DNA of 64,000 nucleotides from Zonotrichia leucophrys gambelii. Its lineage: Eukaryota; Chordata; Aves; Passeriformes; Passerellidae. Under the pieces are notes generated by a model that had not been told where the DNA came from, ran no database searches, and saw nothing but the letters and a program-made list of their open reading frames with translations. The stretch is from positions 53,725,585 through 53,789,584 of the forward strand of contig NC_088170.1 of assembly GCF_028769735.1 (NCBI RefSeq), in the 5' to 3' direction. Shown here in pieces: positions 1 through 14,300 of the stretch (its first letter is position 1; each line of letters opens with the position of its first letter). Made by a program: the position numbers and the translations under genes.

Positions 1-3000
1 CAGTTCATATCAGTTACACCACAGTAAGTAATAAGTTTTTAATACAAAAAGCAGAGTCAAATGCAGCATTCCAGTTCCAGCCAAACTCCTATTTTCTTTG
101 AAAATTAAAAGAGACGACTTAGTTCTTGTGTGGTCTAATGCTATTTAAGTAGGATGTTGTGCCACTTTCTCACAAGCCAGAATGATCATTTGAACACAAA
201 AGTAAAAATAATGGTCAGCTTATCTGCAGAAGCCAAAGAATTAAAAAAAAAAAAAACCAACAACAAAACAAAAAAACCCCAAACAAAACAAACAGAGAAA
301 AACAAGGAAGTGATTCAAAACCAGTTCAGGGAAGAATTTTTTTTCAAACAAAATGCTGGTACATTTTTATTTTAAGGACAATGAAAACACCTCACACTTA
401 TGCTTGATCCTTCTGATATTAACTCCAGCATCTGCCAGACTAGGACATAAATACAATATATGGGGAAATTTGCAGTTATGATGCATTTTTTTCAACGCGG
501 TGCACAGAAAGGTGCTGACCCTTAGTAGGATCGTTACTTTCAGTGAGATTTCAGCAACATGTTTTCTTTGTAGCCTGGAATCCCAAAGCAGAGCTATTGA
601 GGGACAGCAGATCCCAGTGCTGCCTGCTAATTAGGAGCCCTACAAATGTAGGTCACAAAAACAAAAGCAATGCTTTTCCGGGAGAAGACAAATGTGTGAT
701 TTGTGAATGAAAAGCCAGGAAGTTTTAAAAGTGAAACAGAAGTAAATTCAATCAGGCTCTTCTTACAAATGAAAGCAGTGAAAACTCTCAGCCTTTAGCA
801 CTGAAAAGTAGAGAAGATTTTATTAACCCTTTGGTCTTCGAGATAAACTGAAACTACAGCCAAGTAACATTAAAAATATATTTTCCAGTGCTTACTAAAG
901 TGAGGAATTTGTTTTAGAAATATCAAACAATCACAGAGCCAACCATTATATAGAAGAAATAGGAAAATAGAGGTATAGTCTCTTGTTCCCCTCGTTGACA
1001 TTAATCCACACTTTGCTAAGTACAGCTGTAGTCTGGCTCCCTTGTTCAGTACAAGACGCACTTCAAACCTGTCACTGATTATTTAAGTTCTTCCAATTTG
1101 CTTTAATTGTGGAATATGTTTTAGGTTAGTTAAGCACTTTCACATGTGAAGATCCTTCCTTGGGAGAAAGGTGAGTGTTTGTTTTTAATCAAAATAATAA
1201 TGTCTCCACTATGTGACTTCTGAAGATGCAATTATTCTCCCTTTTAGAGAGCCTGATAAGGTTTCTGATTATACAGCCTCAAAGATAATAAAAAGATTAT
1301 AGAAGAGAGTTTACACCAGTATGGTTCTAATCCACACATGCTGAATAACTGCCCGTTATTAAAAATCTGACATTCTATCTTACCCCTTACCGAAGTCAAT
1401 GTAAGGGTCTTTTCCCTTATGTAAATTATATGTAGACTGATTTACCAAGCCATGTCTTCCTTCCCAGCAAATAACATTTCTAATCATAATGAATGTCATT
1501 ACTAAGTAGCACAGTAGGATGTTAGTTTGCTCTGCAATAACAATGCACTTGAATGGAATTTAGGGTACCTGTGTCAGAGATAACCCCTGCACTTGCTCTT
1601 TCTTTTTGCTGAGCAGAATTTTTTGCAAATGTCCATTCAGTACAATTTTTTCACCTTCTTCAACTCAATGAATTCTTGCTTTTTGCCATCTTAACAAAGT
1701 GGCCAAGAATTCTAAAAAGCTGTTACTCTTGTCTCTCTTTTCCACAAGCTCAGCTTTAAGAAGTTATTCTTCTGAATTCCTTTCCCTCTTTAGTTTAATT
1801 GCAAAATTTAATTTTAAATAACAGTTATTAAAAGGCATTGATAGATCTGTCATAGAGACTACAGTAATCCCCCTCCCACTGTAGTTACTTTAACAGCTTA
1901 AAATATTCACAGTCAGAGTATAACCTATTTTATCAGCATATAAAAAGAAAAACTTGGCAACTTGATATTTAAATAGATAAACTCACCACCTCTTCATCTT
2001 TTTTTTCCATTAAAACAGTGTTTCAAGAGCCAAATTATTTCATAGTCCTATCTAGAGTCCAGTATTTATGAGTTGCAACACAAGATAACTGGATTTTGTT
2101 GTGTGATACACCATAGCTTCTGATGTTAAGAAAACTTCCAAATGCCACAAATTAGTACCAAAATTCTGCCTAAGTCCAAAATGGTGATTTTCAAAACCCT
2201 TTGCTCAGTTGCTGCCAGCCCTGGGGGAAAATGCTCTGACTGAGTGACTATCTCCCAAGACCTAAGTGAGAACCATGGAACTGGGCTCTGTACAAAATGC
2301 AATAGAAGACACATGGGGTTTTTTAACTGACCCAAAATATTTCAGTATTTCATTAGATTAGAGCCCTCATCTTATGAAAAATACCTCATTTCCCTAAAAA
2401 TGCTCAAGAACAATATTTCTACACAAATGGGGAGTATCTTGTCCATTGTCCCTATCAAATGGCCTGAGAAATTCTTATGGATTGTAGGGGGTCACATGTT
2501 TACTTCTCAGTAATTATGCATTTATAGAATACTCCCTGTTCCACACACAGAATTTGCTTTTATAAAGACCCTGTATTCTGCTAATAGAATATATATACAC
2601 AATACTTTTCTTCATGTTTTAAGAGTCAAATGTATAATGTTTTCTTGAAGTTTAATTCCAGTCTGTAATATACAGATAAATTTTTGAGACACTGTTAAAT
2701 CACAAACAGCCCTACAGACAGACACAGAAGAGGTGGCAAATTTCTTCCAAAGAAAGCAGCAAACAATTATCACATGTAGGTCAGGAGCACCATCAACAAA
2801 AAGAACTGGGGATATAAATAAAAGTCCACTGTATAAAACAGAAAGATGGAATCAAGCCAAAATTTTAATATTTCAGAGGTATTTACTGTAGCACAAAATA
2901 TTTATACCTTAATCTGAAAATAAAAGTTATTTTACAAAGACTTGGGATATATAGAACAATTAGTTGCTTAATGAAATTAAACTTCACTATTTTTAGAAAT

Positions 3001-4470
3001 TTAATTTTTAGTAGCCCATAATGCTATAGGTCTGTAGATAAATTAATGTGGTAAACAGCAAGGATTATTTTTGCCTTCTGACTTTAAAATGGGAACAAAA
3101 TTATTTTCAAATATTAACAAAAAACAGGGAACTATATATCCTTAAGTTATATGAATGCTGTGCAAATAGAGACTTTAATGTAACAAGACTAATAAAGAAC
3201 ACACTTTCATTTCCAGAGGAACATCTGAGGAAAACAAAAAGGAACAAAAAAACCTCTTCATAATATAGTGCAACACAGCAGAGTGCTAAGGAGGAAAAAT
3301 AATTCTGGCTTGGAGTTTTGGGGCATTTTAATTGTGTAATGAGTCTTGAAATAAAGTAAGAGGTTTCAAAGGAGCAACTAGTAGCAGAAATCATTTTGAA
3401 AGATTGAAGTACAGCAGTAGCATCTTTCACATTTTTCTCTCAAAATTTTCATCATTCATTCTAGCAAAAGCATTTCTCCTTAGAAGTTTGACCTTATTTT
3501 TCCTTTACCTTCTCTCCCCCACATTCTCATTTTTTCTCAGACCAGACCAAGGAAAATGTAATCCATTTTCTCTTCCAGATGCTCAGCCATCTCTCTCCTA
3601 TCCTTTGCTTTGATCTGTTACTATCCTCTTCAATCATTGCCTAACCACAGAGCTGCTATTTCTTTTGAACTTCAAGTTGAAAGTAAACTGATGTACAGAT
3701 TAGGCTTTGGTGAATCTCTTGCTTTGTTAGAGATTAATTTTGGATCTTCTGGCAGACTGAGTTTTTGGATTTTCCTCTTAGGTTTCAATCAGGGTGTGAT
3801 CTCTTATGAGAGAACTCCTTAAAGTGTAAGCTTGTAACTGATCTCGACCTGGGTAAAAGATGAAAAGATATTTTTTCTTTAATACTGTATTTCAGAATGA
3901 TTCAAATCTTCATTTCTATGTGAAGAAATATTTTAAATTCTGTATTATAATTCCATAAGCTAACATCCTCTGCATGAGGGAAAAGATCCCTATCAACATC
4001 TCTTAAATATTCCCATTGCCCTTAAAACATGAGCACCCTTCCCAAAGTTTCCTCATTCTACTATTCAAAATCCCTCAAAAGGCTGAAGTTTTCAGAAATA
4101 AAGTATTTGTTTTCAGCCTCAACAGGAGACAAATTTGAATTACATCTGTCATTGAACTGTCAGAATTGTGGAGAAAAAAGCTGCCATAAAAATAATTTCT
4201 TTTCCATCTTTCCTTATTCTTCTCCCTCACTGACTCATGCAGCATTTGGCTGTGCATAGGCATATAAGAGTTTGTTTCTTAATATCTCATTTGTCTCTTG
4301 TCTCATTCTATTGTCCCTTGGTTGCCAATTCAAGAAGTATCTCTTTCGAGAATTTCTTTAGCACAAATTACACATGAACTAATTAAAGTCCATTAGAAAT
4401 TTGTACTAATAATTCTTCCTGCCATCTAGATGTGCAAAATGATGGCAACCTCACCTTGTACTCTGCACAG
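1..4470. other. Unique AT-rich non-coding sequence
   Basis: No gene, RNA gene or recognisable transposon is visible here. Open frames on either strand stay near or below 110 codons and look like chance runs. The only low-complexity block is the A-rich tract at 243-305, listed separately. The sequence has the composition expected of avian intergenic or intronic DNA, with few CpG dinucleotides. Very old, diverged repeats could be present and would not be detectable by eye. Confidence 0.6.
243..305 (+). repeat. A-rich low-complexity tract
   Basis: A run of 14 A (243-256) is followed by A-rich sequence interrupted by single C or short C runs, of the AAAAC type. No retroposon body with target-site duplication is evident upstream, so this is called simple low-complexity sequence and not a retroposed tail. 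Confidence 0.7.
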
Positions 4471-4534
4471 ATATTTTCAATTATAATTGAAAATTGTACT
4501 TTTGTACAAATTTCAATTGTACAATTGAAAATAT
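4471..4534. repeat. AT-rich multi-palindrome cluster
   Basis: Two perfect palindromes lie side by side: 4473-4494 (22 bp) and 4511-4530 (20 bp). A small stem with TTGTAC/GTACAA arms sits between them. The outer edges, ATATTTTCAATT near 4471 and AATTGAAAATAT near 4522, are also inverted copies of each other. The segment could therefore fold in more than one way, as a cruciform or nested hairpin. No coding content is seen. Confidence 0.8.
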
Positions 4535-7500
4535 TACAACATGCTATGGTAGTAACCCAACCACCAACCTAACCACTTCTTAAACTTATAAAGAGATGAT
4601 TCCATTAAACTGGGTAAGGATGTATTTCCTTGTATCTGCTAAAGATTGTATTGCTAAAACTTCTTTAATCAGATGCCCATATTGACATCTTCTCAAGAAG
4701 AGATTAGGAAACTGAAAGGATCAATCTTTAGGAGTTCTTACCATTGACCTAACCTTGTTCATGTTATTGATTACAATTTCTTTTCAAATATTTTTTCACC
4801 CAACTAAATTTATTTCACTTAAGATGCCATTTGTATTGAAATTGTTATTGTGAGAGAGTCTATTTTCATAAGCTCTTCAAAGTCATCCCTTTTAATTCTA
4901 CAACAGAAGGCCAAAAGAAAGCTCTTTGAGACATCTACTTCATTTGCTTTATCACTTTTTTTTTGCTTATCAAATGTTAAGGGAGCATTTTTATTAAAGT
5001 TTTTCCACACTCTAGCCACGTGTAGAACAGTTCTTTTACCAGTAAACATTTACAGATATCTCATCACAGAAGTGGGAGGACCATTCTTAGGAATGTTGAT
5101 CAGTGGGCTACCTTCACAGGATGGTGATCTGGTATGTCACATGTTTAGCTAATTCTAGTCTTAACAAATAAATAAATGTCCCCAAATTAATGAATTCTTA
5201 AGCATGACTGTATGTCTGCATGTCTAAACAATTATAACACTTTCTCCAGATAAAAAATTTCTCATGAGCAGCAGTTTTCCTATACAAAGAGTCCTTCAGG
5301 TTTTATACTGGTAAATAATTAAGAAATAAGGACTGTGTATCACTGATCAATTTGGTGGATATGTGCCTTTCATAACACAGCAGAATTATACTGTCATTTT
5401 ATAGGTCAAGTATATATTAGACTTTAACCTTCTGTGAAAAAGAAAAAAACAACAAAACAAACAACAAATCAAAAAGCATACACATGAATGGCTATGTTTG
5501 TCAATGTCTGAAAAATTACTAGATTCTCCTGGGAAATTATGTCAGTTCCTACACAGTTATATGTCACCATTATACAGTAGACTTTTAGGTGAGAAATGAA
5601 AGGAGGATTCCTCTGCTGACAGGTAGTAGCCATTAAATCTCCAGGCAGGGAAACATAAGTGCTAAAATGTTCTATGAAGAGGCAACCAAATATCTCAGGT
5701 CAGAAAATGAGTCAATCTCAAAGTCTTCCAGCTAGCAAAGCAGCTTAGAAATTTTCTTTGTCACCTCATGTCCCTTCTCTGTAGCACATTTGGCTGTTTC
5801 CTCTCCCAAAGATTTCAAATAAATTGAAAGCATAGACAGAATTTACATCCAGACATTCAGTCCAAAAATTTCCTCCGCTCTTACCCCAGAGACCTTGAAC
5901 TAGGCAGCTGTAGAAATCCTACTTGTAGGTTTGGACTGTCCTCTACTTAGAAACCCTGTTTTAGCTATCAAGTGTTCATATTCCTATGAAGCTTTTCCCG
6001 TTCCACCACTAAGTCGGCTTTTCCTGAAATGGTCTGTTTTGGCTTCAGTCTTTACCCTGGTATTTGACAATTGACTCCTTAATTACATCCGTTAGAATAG
6101 CTGGTGGATTTTAACTTCTGAATTGCTATAGTATTGGATCTCATTAAGTCAAGGTGCAAGGTCAGTAAATGCCCTCCTTGATTTGATATCAAATGCAATT
6201 GAGTACATACATTTAAAATAAAATATAAGAGGTGTCTTATATGCCCACATAACTCTATGACCTTGGTGTAAGAAGCATGTTGCCAAACCCTGATAAAGGG
6301 GATGAGGACATGAACTACTGGGAGTCTCTCTGCAGACTCAAGGCAACTCCATATGGTACAGGTGTTATGATCCTGATTCCACAATGACTCAAATACTGAA
6401 AAATGACTGACTCTTAGAACCTGTGTGCTTTGGGATGGACTTTCCACTGCACTGGACCAATGTTAGGCTGATATGAGGACAAAGGAGTCTTTACTGTCAT
6501 GGCACTAATATAAAGATGAAAAAATAAGAAGCACAAAAGAAAGGATTATGCAAATCTTAAACTGCCTCAGACACAGGAGAAGTGAGAGTATATTGCAAAC
6601 CAGAGTCCTCATAGGCAGAAACAGAAAAAAGTCCCAATAAGTACTAAAACCAGCCAACCTAACTACCAAAGTTGTTCCTTAATATTAGCAAAAAATATAC
6701 ACAATTCCACTGTTCAAAATAAGTAATGCAGTAAATCTGTCTAGACTGTATCACAGTTTGGATCCCATGCCATTTTTCCTATACAGGAAGAGCAGCACTA
6801 CAGGTCATGAAATAACTGTCACCAGAATAGGTCAGGAATGCACTCAGACAGATAATAGATAGGAAATGACAAGTTGCCCTCCCTGATTTTGCTGCAGTAC
6901 ACAGGACTTCAGGTAGATTACTTCCTCTTCATCCTTTCAGACGTGATCACATTGTGCTGGAATAACCCCAAAGAAATACAAGTCAGTACCATTTCTGATA
7001 AATCTTCTGAGCATAATTTGCTAGATTAGTTAATCAGAAAGTACTTTATAGCTTGTGATCATTTAGAACTAATATAACTCCTAATTAAAATACAGAAAAC
7101 TAGAAAAGAATTGGAATGTTTTCAGGCATCTCAAGAGCGAAAGGAACTATTACTGAAATGCTTATCAAAATGATTAAATTTATTAGCTGTTTCACAAAAA
7201 AGGACCAATAATTTTGACTCAAAAAAAAGGTAAAAAAAGAAAGTTGTGCATCCAGCTGAAGTAATTGAAAAAATCAGAATTCATTTCATGCTTATGTGTC
7301 TAATGAAAATCTGAGAGATTAAACAGCCACTGCTGAATACCTTGATCCATCTCTTGACAGTCAGTGATTGGCGCACTTAGGTAGCCTAAATAAGTGCTAA
7401 GTTTCTGTATGAAGCCTGAGATGCCATGGTTAACATGACAGTCTTTCACATTTTGGTACATTCCATCCTGTAAAATGGTTCTTATCTCCTGCTACAGCAA

Positions 7501-8299
7501 ATGCTTTAAACTGCCATTGAGATCAGTGAACCAAAGGCAGTCAATACACTTTGAGGTGTCCAGCATGTTTAGGATATAAAAGCTTGTAATACATATCTGT
7601 TACTATCAGCCTTTCTGTTTGAGGCTCACATGATTTCAGTGCAGTAGCAAGTCTCTCCCATTCTTTCCCGATTTGTTCGATACATAATCTTAAGATTATG
7701 ACATTATTCACTGAAGACATAAATGGGGCCTGTTTTAAATTTGGCATTACTTCCAGACTTGACTCAGAGTTAGTACAAGAACCTTGCTTACAGGGATGAC
7801 AGCAAATGATTCACTCAGTGCTGTTTTGTTGATCCAGCTGTAGGGCTGAATTAGACAACAGGCTTCTAGAAAGACAGAAAAATATGATTTCACAGCAGAC
7901 ACAGAGTGACATGCCTTGGATCTACCAGGATGACTCACATACTTGCAGTGAGAAGTAACCCTTGCCTTAGTCAGTTCACAAATTAGCAATGATTAATCAT
8001 GCATAAAAAAGGCTGGAATTACTACAGCAAAATACATCCCAAATAAAACACAAGTCCTTCCAAAAATACTTGTGAGTTTTTAGCATATTCATGTTTGTTA
8101 TGGTTCATTCAACCTACACCCTGCCACTGCTGTACTTGCTTGTCAGAAAATGTTACTACAATAAAGAATAGCAAAAAGTTAATTTCAAAGTAATATTTAT
8201 AAGGTTTCAAGTATGTTTGACTTCAAATATAAATGTCAAATTTAGGTCTAGAAATTATTCAGAAAACTGTTTATTCTATTAACCAACCTTTTTCAATTA
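4535..8299. other. Unique non-coding sequence
   Basis: No gene or recognisable transposable element is visible. A-rich patches occur at about 5437-5476 and about 7195-7245. The longest open frame, about 122 codons on the minus strand at 6079-6447, has no recognisable domain and is treated as chance. Confidence 0.55.
5437..5476 (+). repeat. A-rich low-complexity tract
   Basis: A tract made almost entirely of A with scattered single C, G and T bases, similar in style to the one at 243-305. No associated element body was recognised. Confidence 0.6.
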
Positions 8300-8329
8300 T
8301 ATTTTATGCTGCACATGTAGCATAAAATA
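8300..8329. repeat. Short hairpin, 11-bp perfect arms
   Basis: Arms at 8300-8310 (TATTTTATGCT) and 8319-8329 (AGCATAAAATA) are exact reverse complements around the 8-base loop GCACATGT. It is too short to assign to a named element and could be chance in AT-rich DNA. Confidence 0.6.
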
Positions 8330-11300
8330 AATAGCATTTTTGTATCTTCCCCTGGATCTTAATATATTCAGTAGATTAGAAATGTGTAAAAGTGTTCATC
8401 ATAACATCTTGTTCTTCTTGGGAGCATCTATCAAAACAAAGAAAGATTCAACATTAGCAAATAGCAACATGTGTGAGCTCTCTATACCTGTGGCTGAAAG
8501 AACTACCCTGATGATTTCTGTAACCAGAAAACAGATCAGAGGCCACGTCAGGATCAATCCATAGAGCTAAGAAGATTGGGAGAGGGGAGGTGAAAGTGGA
8601 GGAGGTGGAAATCATTGCATTTTTTAGAGAGAAACATGAGGAAACTGCAATCTATTCATAGCTGCAGGCAGATGGTTTCATGCCCAAGAAGAAAAAATCA
8701 GCTCTGTTTGTCAGGAAAGAAATAAGCTGTGAAATATTCCCTCAGCTCAAGTAATAAGTGGGGTCAGGGTAGAAAAAATAATAGACTTATTTTACATTAT
8801 TTTTTCCTTACAAAGAAGCCATGTCAATGGCTAGTGCAGGTATTCCTTGAGCTGCTACCCCAGCCCAGGGAGCAGCTGCTTCCCTCTCTGCCCAGGTTTC
8901 CTTCGCACTCCTCGTGTCCCCAGTACAGCTCTCAGACTGCTGGAGCTCAGGTCCTGTCTAAGCCTAGAAGGTACTTAAAATTAATTTGTTCCTCTGTTTA
9001 AATGCACAAAGATCCTAAGGACTGGCTTATCACTTACTCAGAGATGCACTGGCTGAGGGTATAAATGTTCTGCACACCAGTGGAAGCTGATAAAAGGCAC
9101 AAGGCAGCTAAAGCAACCCTAACTTCTTAGAGAAGCCTGATCCATTAGACATGCTCAGGTCATTCCACACAATAGCCTAACAGAATAGACTAACATTTAC
9201 AATGTGAGAAATACACACTTTTGACTCTTTTTGGCCTGTGGTAGTTTTGCTGATCCCATTTGAAGAAGGGGTTCTTACTGCAAGGCTGTGAATAGCTGAA
9301 GATAAAGACTAATCCCTATCCCTGGAGATACCAAAGGTGTGATGCTGAGCAGAGGGAAAGTGAGACTAAGGGCACTGGGGCAAGACTGATCCAAATGCAG
9401 ATTTAGTCCAGGAAAGCTGGAGTGTCCTAATTTTTATTAGCATAAATTTTGATTCAAAGAGTGGGTTATATTACAGGACTCTGGGAGTCTGAAGATGGGG
9501 AACCAGCACTTTCTGAAAACTTTCCTCATTCACATTCTCTGATAACTTGTAAATACCATGGCCACTGTTGATACCTGCAAGGTTTTTGACACTTCGTCTA
9601 CTGACTGAGTGTTTTGTTATCTATCACAGCCTGTTCTATATCACATTCAGGTACCATTATCATAATTCATTAACTAGTTCTTGATTAAATCAACTACTCT
9701 TATAAGCACAGTGGACAAAAAAGAAAGCATTTTTGCCCCAGAGAAGCTGAGAAGGAATAAAAGGTGTAAAGAGAAATGGTGGAGTCTGGCTTGGTGCTTG
9801 CTGAGGGCTCAGCAGGAGTGCTGGCATGAGAACCCCAAGACTGTGCCCTGCAGTTTGGTCTTTCAGTGTCTAGCATACATTTCTTTGTTTCTATTTCCTT
9901 TGTTGTGAACCCTGTGCAAAAATGTGCATTTGCAAACTTTACAAATCCTAATTTGTATTTTTTTTTCTGTGGTCCCAAAACACCTGTTTAAAATTTCAGA
10001 AATGAGAATGGTAAACTCTTTTGTTTTGGGTTGCTGGTTTTTTTTTCACATTAACTTTTCTAGAAATAGTTGCATGGTTTATTATCTATTGCATCACAAG
10101 CTGGACAGAGTACTTGAAACACTGCATGAGTTTGTGTGGGACTACATAAAGATTTTATGCTACGTGGCATTAAAATTCCTTGTAGACTTAAATTCTGGAC
10201 TTCAAAGTATCTTTTCTGTGATGTTGATTAGAATTAGTGCAGTGACAGCTGGCATGATTTAAACTATATAACTTGAATTTTGGACATTGAAATTGCATTT
10301 GTGACCACATGCCAAAGGCCTGAAGAGAGAAATGCTGGACTTGGGACGTAATTGATTTCCAGCATATTTTATAAAAAAAAATCTATTCATGGATAATGTA
10401 CATTTATCCTTTTATACCTTTTAAGGTACATCAAAATACCATCTATTCTCATTTAAAACACACCAGACTCTAGCGAACCAGACATTTGGAGCTTATACAA
10501 GCCAGCTACTGTTTGACCTAGTTTCATTACAAGCCTGAAACTGCCCATTACACACTTAATGATGAGTAAGATGAAAAATTGAATTCAATCTACCTCGCAG
10601 GACTTGAAAAACCATCCAGACAAATCTCGTCCAAGAAAAGCAGCTGAAATGAAAATGCCAGATTGTGAACACCAGTGTCTGAGGGAGGAGCTGACACACT
10701 CATTTTTCTGCCCCTTCCACAAGTGTCACTTCTCACTAAGTCCCAGCTGTGGGGCTGGTGGGGCTGTACCTGAGCTCACCTCCGCTAAATTCATCAGATC
10801 CTTCCTGCCGGAGTAGGCAGCCTTTCAGTCACCTTTCAAACAGCAGCAGCGGGGCTGTCATGCCCAGGTTAACAAGCTTTGCTTTCTCAGCAATGGCTAT
10901 TGACTTGGGTTTAATATTTCACTCTCCATGATTGCTGTTTTCGAGGATAACTCAGACTCATTACTTACTACAGCCTGTGATACACATAACTGTACACTCA
11001 GGTATGAAATAGTACATTTAACTACATGAGACCAAAGTCTCTTTCTTCCACCAACATAAAGAAATAAAAGCTCAACTTTTCAGATTCTTCCTAGCTATCA
11101 TTGTGTGATGGAAATATGCCTAAAATTTTGTTTAAAACACAGAACAAATCAAGGTCTACCGCTCATGAAAACAGACGCCCAATCCTAGATTTGCACTGGT
11201 ATGACTGAGAGCAAAATTTGTTCTGGAGTGTCAAAGAAGTATCACAATGAATTAGAAAGTGCAACCAATTTAAAAGAAAAATGCTCATTAGTGTGAATAG

Positions 11301-14300
11301 AAAGCCATCACACCAGAAAAATGACAGCACTTACTGCAATACATCAGCTATTCCCATTAACATAGTAACTAACCATTTCTGGGTAATATGATTCATGGCT
11401 AAACAGAATACTGAAAAATTATATCTTCCATTCACATGACTAAATTAGAGCTCTTCTGTATCTTTATCACCTATCTCTGCTGATATTTTATTGAATATTT
11501 TTAGCACAGACAGTGAAAAAGGTAAAGTTTTTTTCTATACAATGATATATGCATATATGAGTTCCCCTGATCCTATATATAAACAAAATAAAATGAGCAA
11601 AACCAACCCAAATCTTTGGTTTCAGACATATTCTCCAAAAGAAGTAATCTCTAACACTGCTGGTTTTGAGCAGACTGATTCCAGACCAACTTTGAAAATC
11701 CCAGTCAAAGCACATAGTTTTGCAATGGACTCATCTGGATAGTTTCTTAGCCAAAACAATTTCAACAAAAAGGCTGGTTCCAGACATAGCGTATTAAATA
11801 ACCCTGAATTGGCAAAGAGTGATGCATACATTCCATCTGAGAGTCTGCTGCGGCTCCGGTCAGTTGAGGTAATGTAAGTTCAGCTTCACAGCTAGAAACT
11901 GTAACAGCATTTTCAGCAAATTGTCAAAACAATCCTTTTGTACCTTTGGTGTTGAAGTACATATAAAAATCCGAGTAGATAATGTACTGTTTCAGGTTCT
12001 TTAAACTTTTAAAAACAAAACAGCAGAAAAGTGGGATGAGTGGTTACAGTGAAAGCAGAAATAAATGTGAGTGTGTAATTTTATTGGCAGACAGGAGTAT
12101 ATGGTCATCATCAAACAAGATCCTGGTTTTTCCCTCAATTATGTCATAGTTCACTGTAATTTTAGTTGCTCTGTGGGAGCTGCTCACAGACAAGAATTAA
12201 AGCAGTCTGCAAACTATAAAGACTGCACAAGTCCTCATCTCCTCAACCTAAATTATTTTTTTCCTTCTCATGGCCTTTTCCCTCACAACTGTGGCACGTA
12301 GTTTGAAAGTGGCTTACCTATAGTTTGAAAACAATTTCTATAGGCTGGGTAGAGGAAGATGGTGAAGTGCCAAGAGCAAAGCAGGAGCCCTGCTCCTGGC
12401 ATCCCTCTGCATAGCCAGAAGGAGGGAGGGCAGGGGCTGGAAGGCAGGGATCTGGCCCAGCATCCTCACCCTCTCCCATCAGATCCTTCTCTACAATATT
12501 ACTCCTAGAATATTCTCCACAACTCTATCTTTCCCACCTTCATATTTTAATTTTTTTAAATCTTAACTGTTGCTCCAATACTTAACATATCCTGAACTCT
12601 GCTACATTCAGTGTAGCCACAAAATTGGGCTTAATGTTAGCAGTATAACAGACTTCTGAAAAAAATTAAGAAACTTGGTATTGCCTATTGTGATGTCCAG
12701 CTAATATCTGCAAAACCTTGTGTTAATATCCCCTACCACTTATTCCTTTCAGCATGATTCAGGGCCAATCTAGTTTTTACTTAACAGTCGTTTGTAGTAG
12801 TAGTTTTCTTGGATCCTTGATGAACTGGAAGGACTGAATACAAATACAATGCAATAATACATATGCAAATATGCAACATTTGCTTTGGCAGCCAAGAAAA
12901 CAAACCCCATCCTGGGGTGCATCAAGTACAGCATAAACAGCTGGCGAAAATCTGCAGTTATCCCTCTGCATTCAGTGTTGGTACAGCCTCACTTTGTGCT
13001 CTGTGCAGTTCTGAGCATCACAGAGGAGACATGACACTGTTCCTCCAGTTCACCCACAAAGATCTTTAGTTGAACTAGTGAGTTTCTTTAGTCTTTTCCT
13101 TAAAAAATTTATATATAGAGAGAATATTTCAGAGAACATCATAATACAAAGAATCTTTGCATCACTGGTAACAAAATTTCACCTGCTTCTAATGGTTCTT
13201 GATGTTGGGTCCAGAGAGGTGCATGCAACCAAAGGGACAGATTGCCTACTTATCAAAAGATTTTTCCACAGGGTTTGAGGTGTGCACAAGGGATAAAGGA
13301 AGAGAATGAGGAAGACAGGTGCACAGATCAATACAGATATTTTTATTCCATGTGAATCTCAAGGGCAGTATGTGCAGCACACTGATTTGGCTTCATGTAG
13401 TTTGAGTAAATTCAAACTAGCATAGCTTGCATGGCTTAGGTAGAATGTGAAAACTGGTCCCTGTGCCTCTAAGAGCAGAACAGGCCTCAGTTCACACCTT
13501 GCCTACTGTGACCCTTTCTTGCAAGGTTAATAGGTTATTGCTTCACTACTGATTTAATTTCTATGAACTATCAAAACCAACTCTTCTTGTTACAAAATCT
13601 CATACTAAAAAAAAAAAAAAAGAGAAAAAAAGTGGCAAGGTCTAACTCTGACAAAGCTTTGAGCAATACTGAAAAGACAGACCAGAAAAAAACAGGACTG
13701 TAAACTACATGTGATGAGTGGTGGTTCTTCAGTGGCTCTTGCATTGTTTAAGGTCAAAATCTGAAAACCAAATGTTTACAGCCATTGATATCATTAATCA
13801 AACTTAAGCTCTCAGAAGTATTCGTGCTTTCAGTTTGAAGGGATATATTTTAGGGCCCTTCGCAGATCTAGGATAGTTTGTATGCTTAGCACCCTGTAAA
13901 TCTTTCAAATGCAAAATAGAACATGGCTCAGTTTATGCACTTCATTTAGAGTCTGTTTATATTGATACAAAGAATAGTTTCAGTATGTCATGAGTGTTAT
14001 TCTAATGCCCTTCAGAAATAATACCTGCATGATGATAGATATTAGAAAAATTTTGGTTATTTTGGTGTGTACAGAGCCCTTCGGCTCACCACAAAAATGG
14101 GAGAGACAGAACCATATAAATATAAGAGAAATTCAAACAAATGGAAAAGGGATAATGGTTTGAGCACATATACATTGTAAGACCTCCATCCTTCCCTGAC
14201 TGCTGTGTTTTCTTTTTTAAATTGTAATCTCTTAGGGACTGACCCTCAACAAATGAACACCTTGACTAGAATATTAGAGATCAACCTTGTTAGGGACTCT

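Noticed and set aside
12863..12870. Octamer ATGCAAAT (also at 22591 and about 40217) as POU-factor sites
   Set aside because: About two occurrences of a given 8-mer are expected by chance in 64 kb on both strands; there is no clustering.
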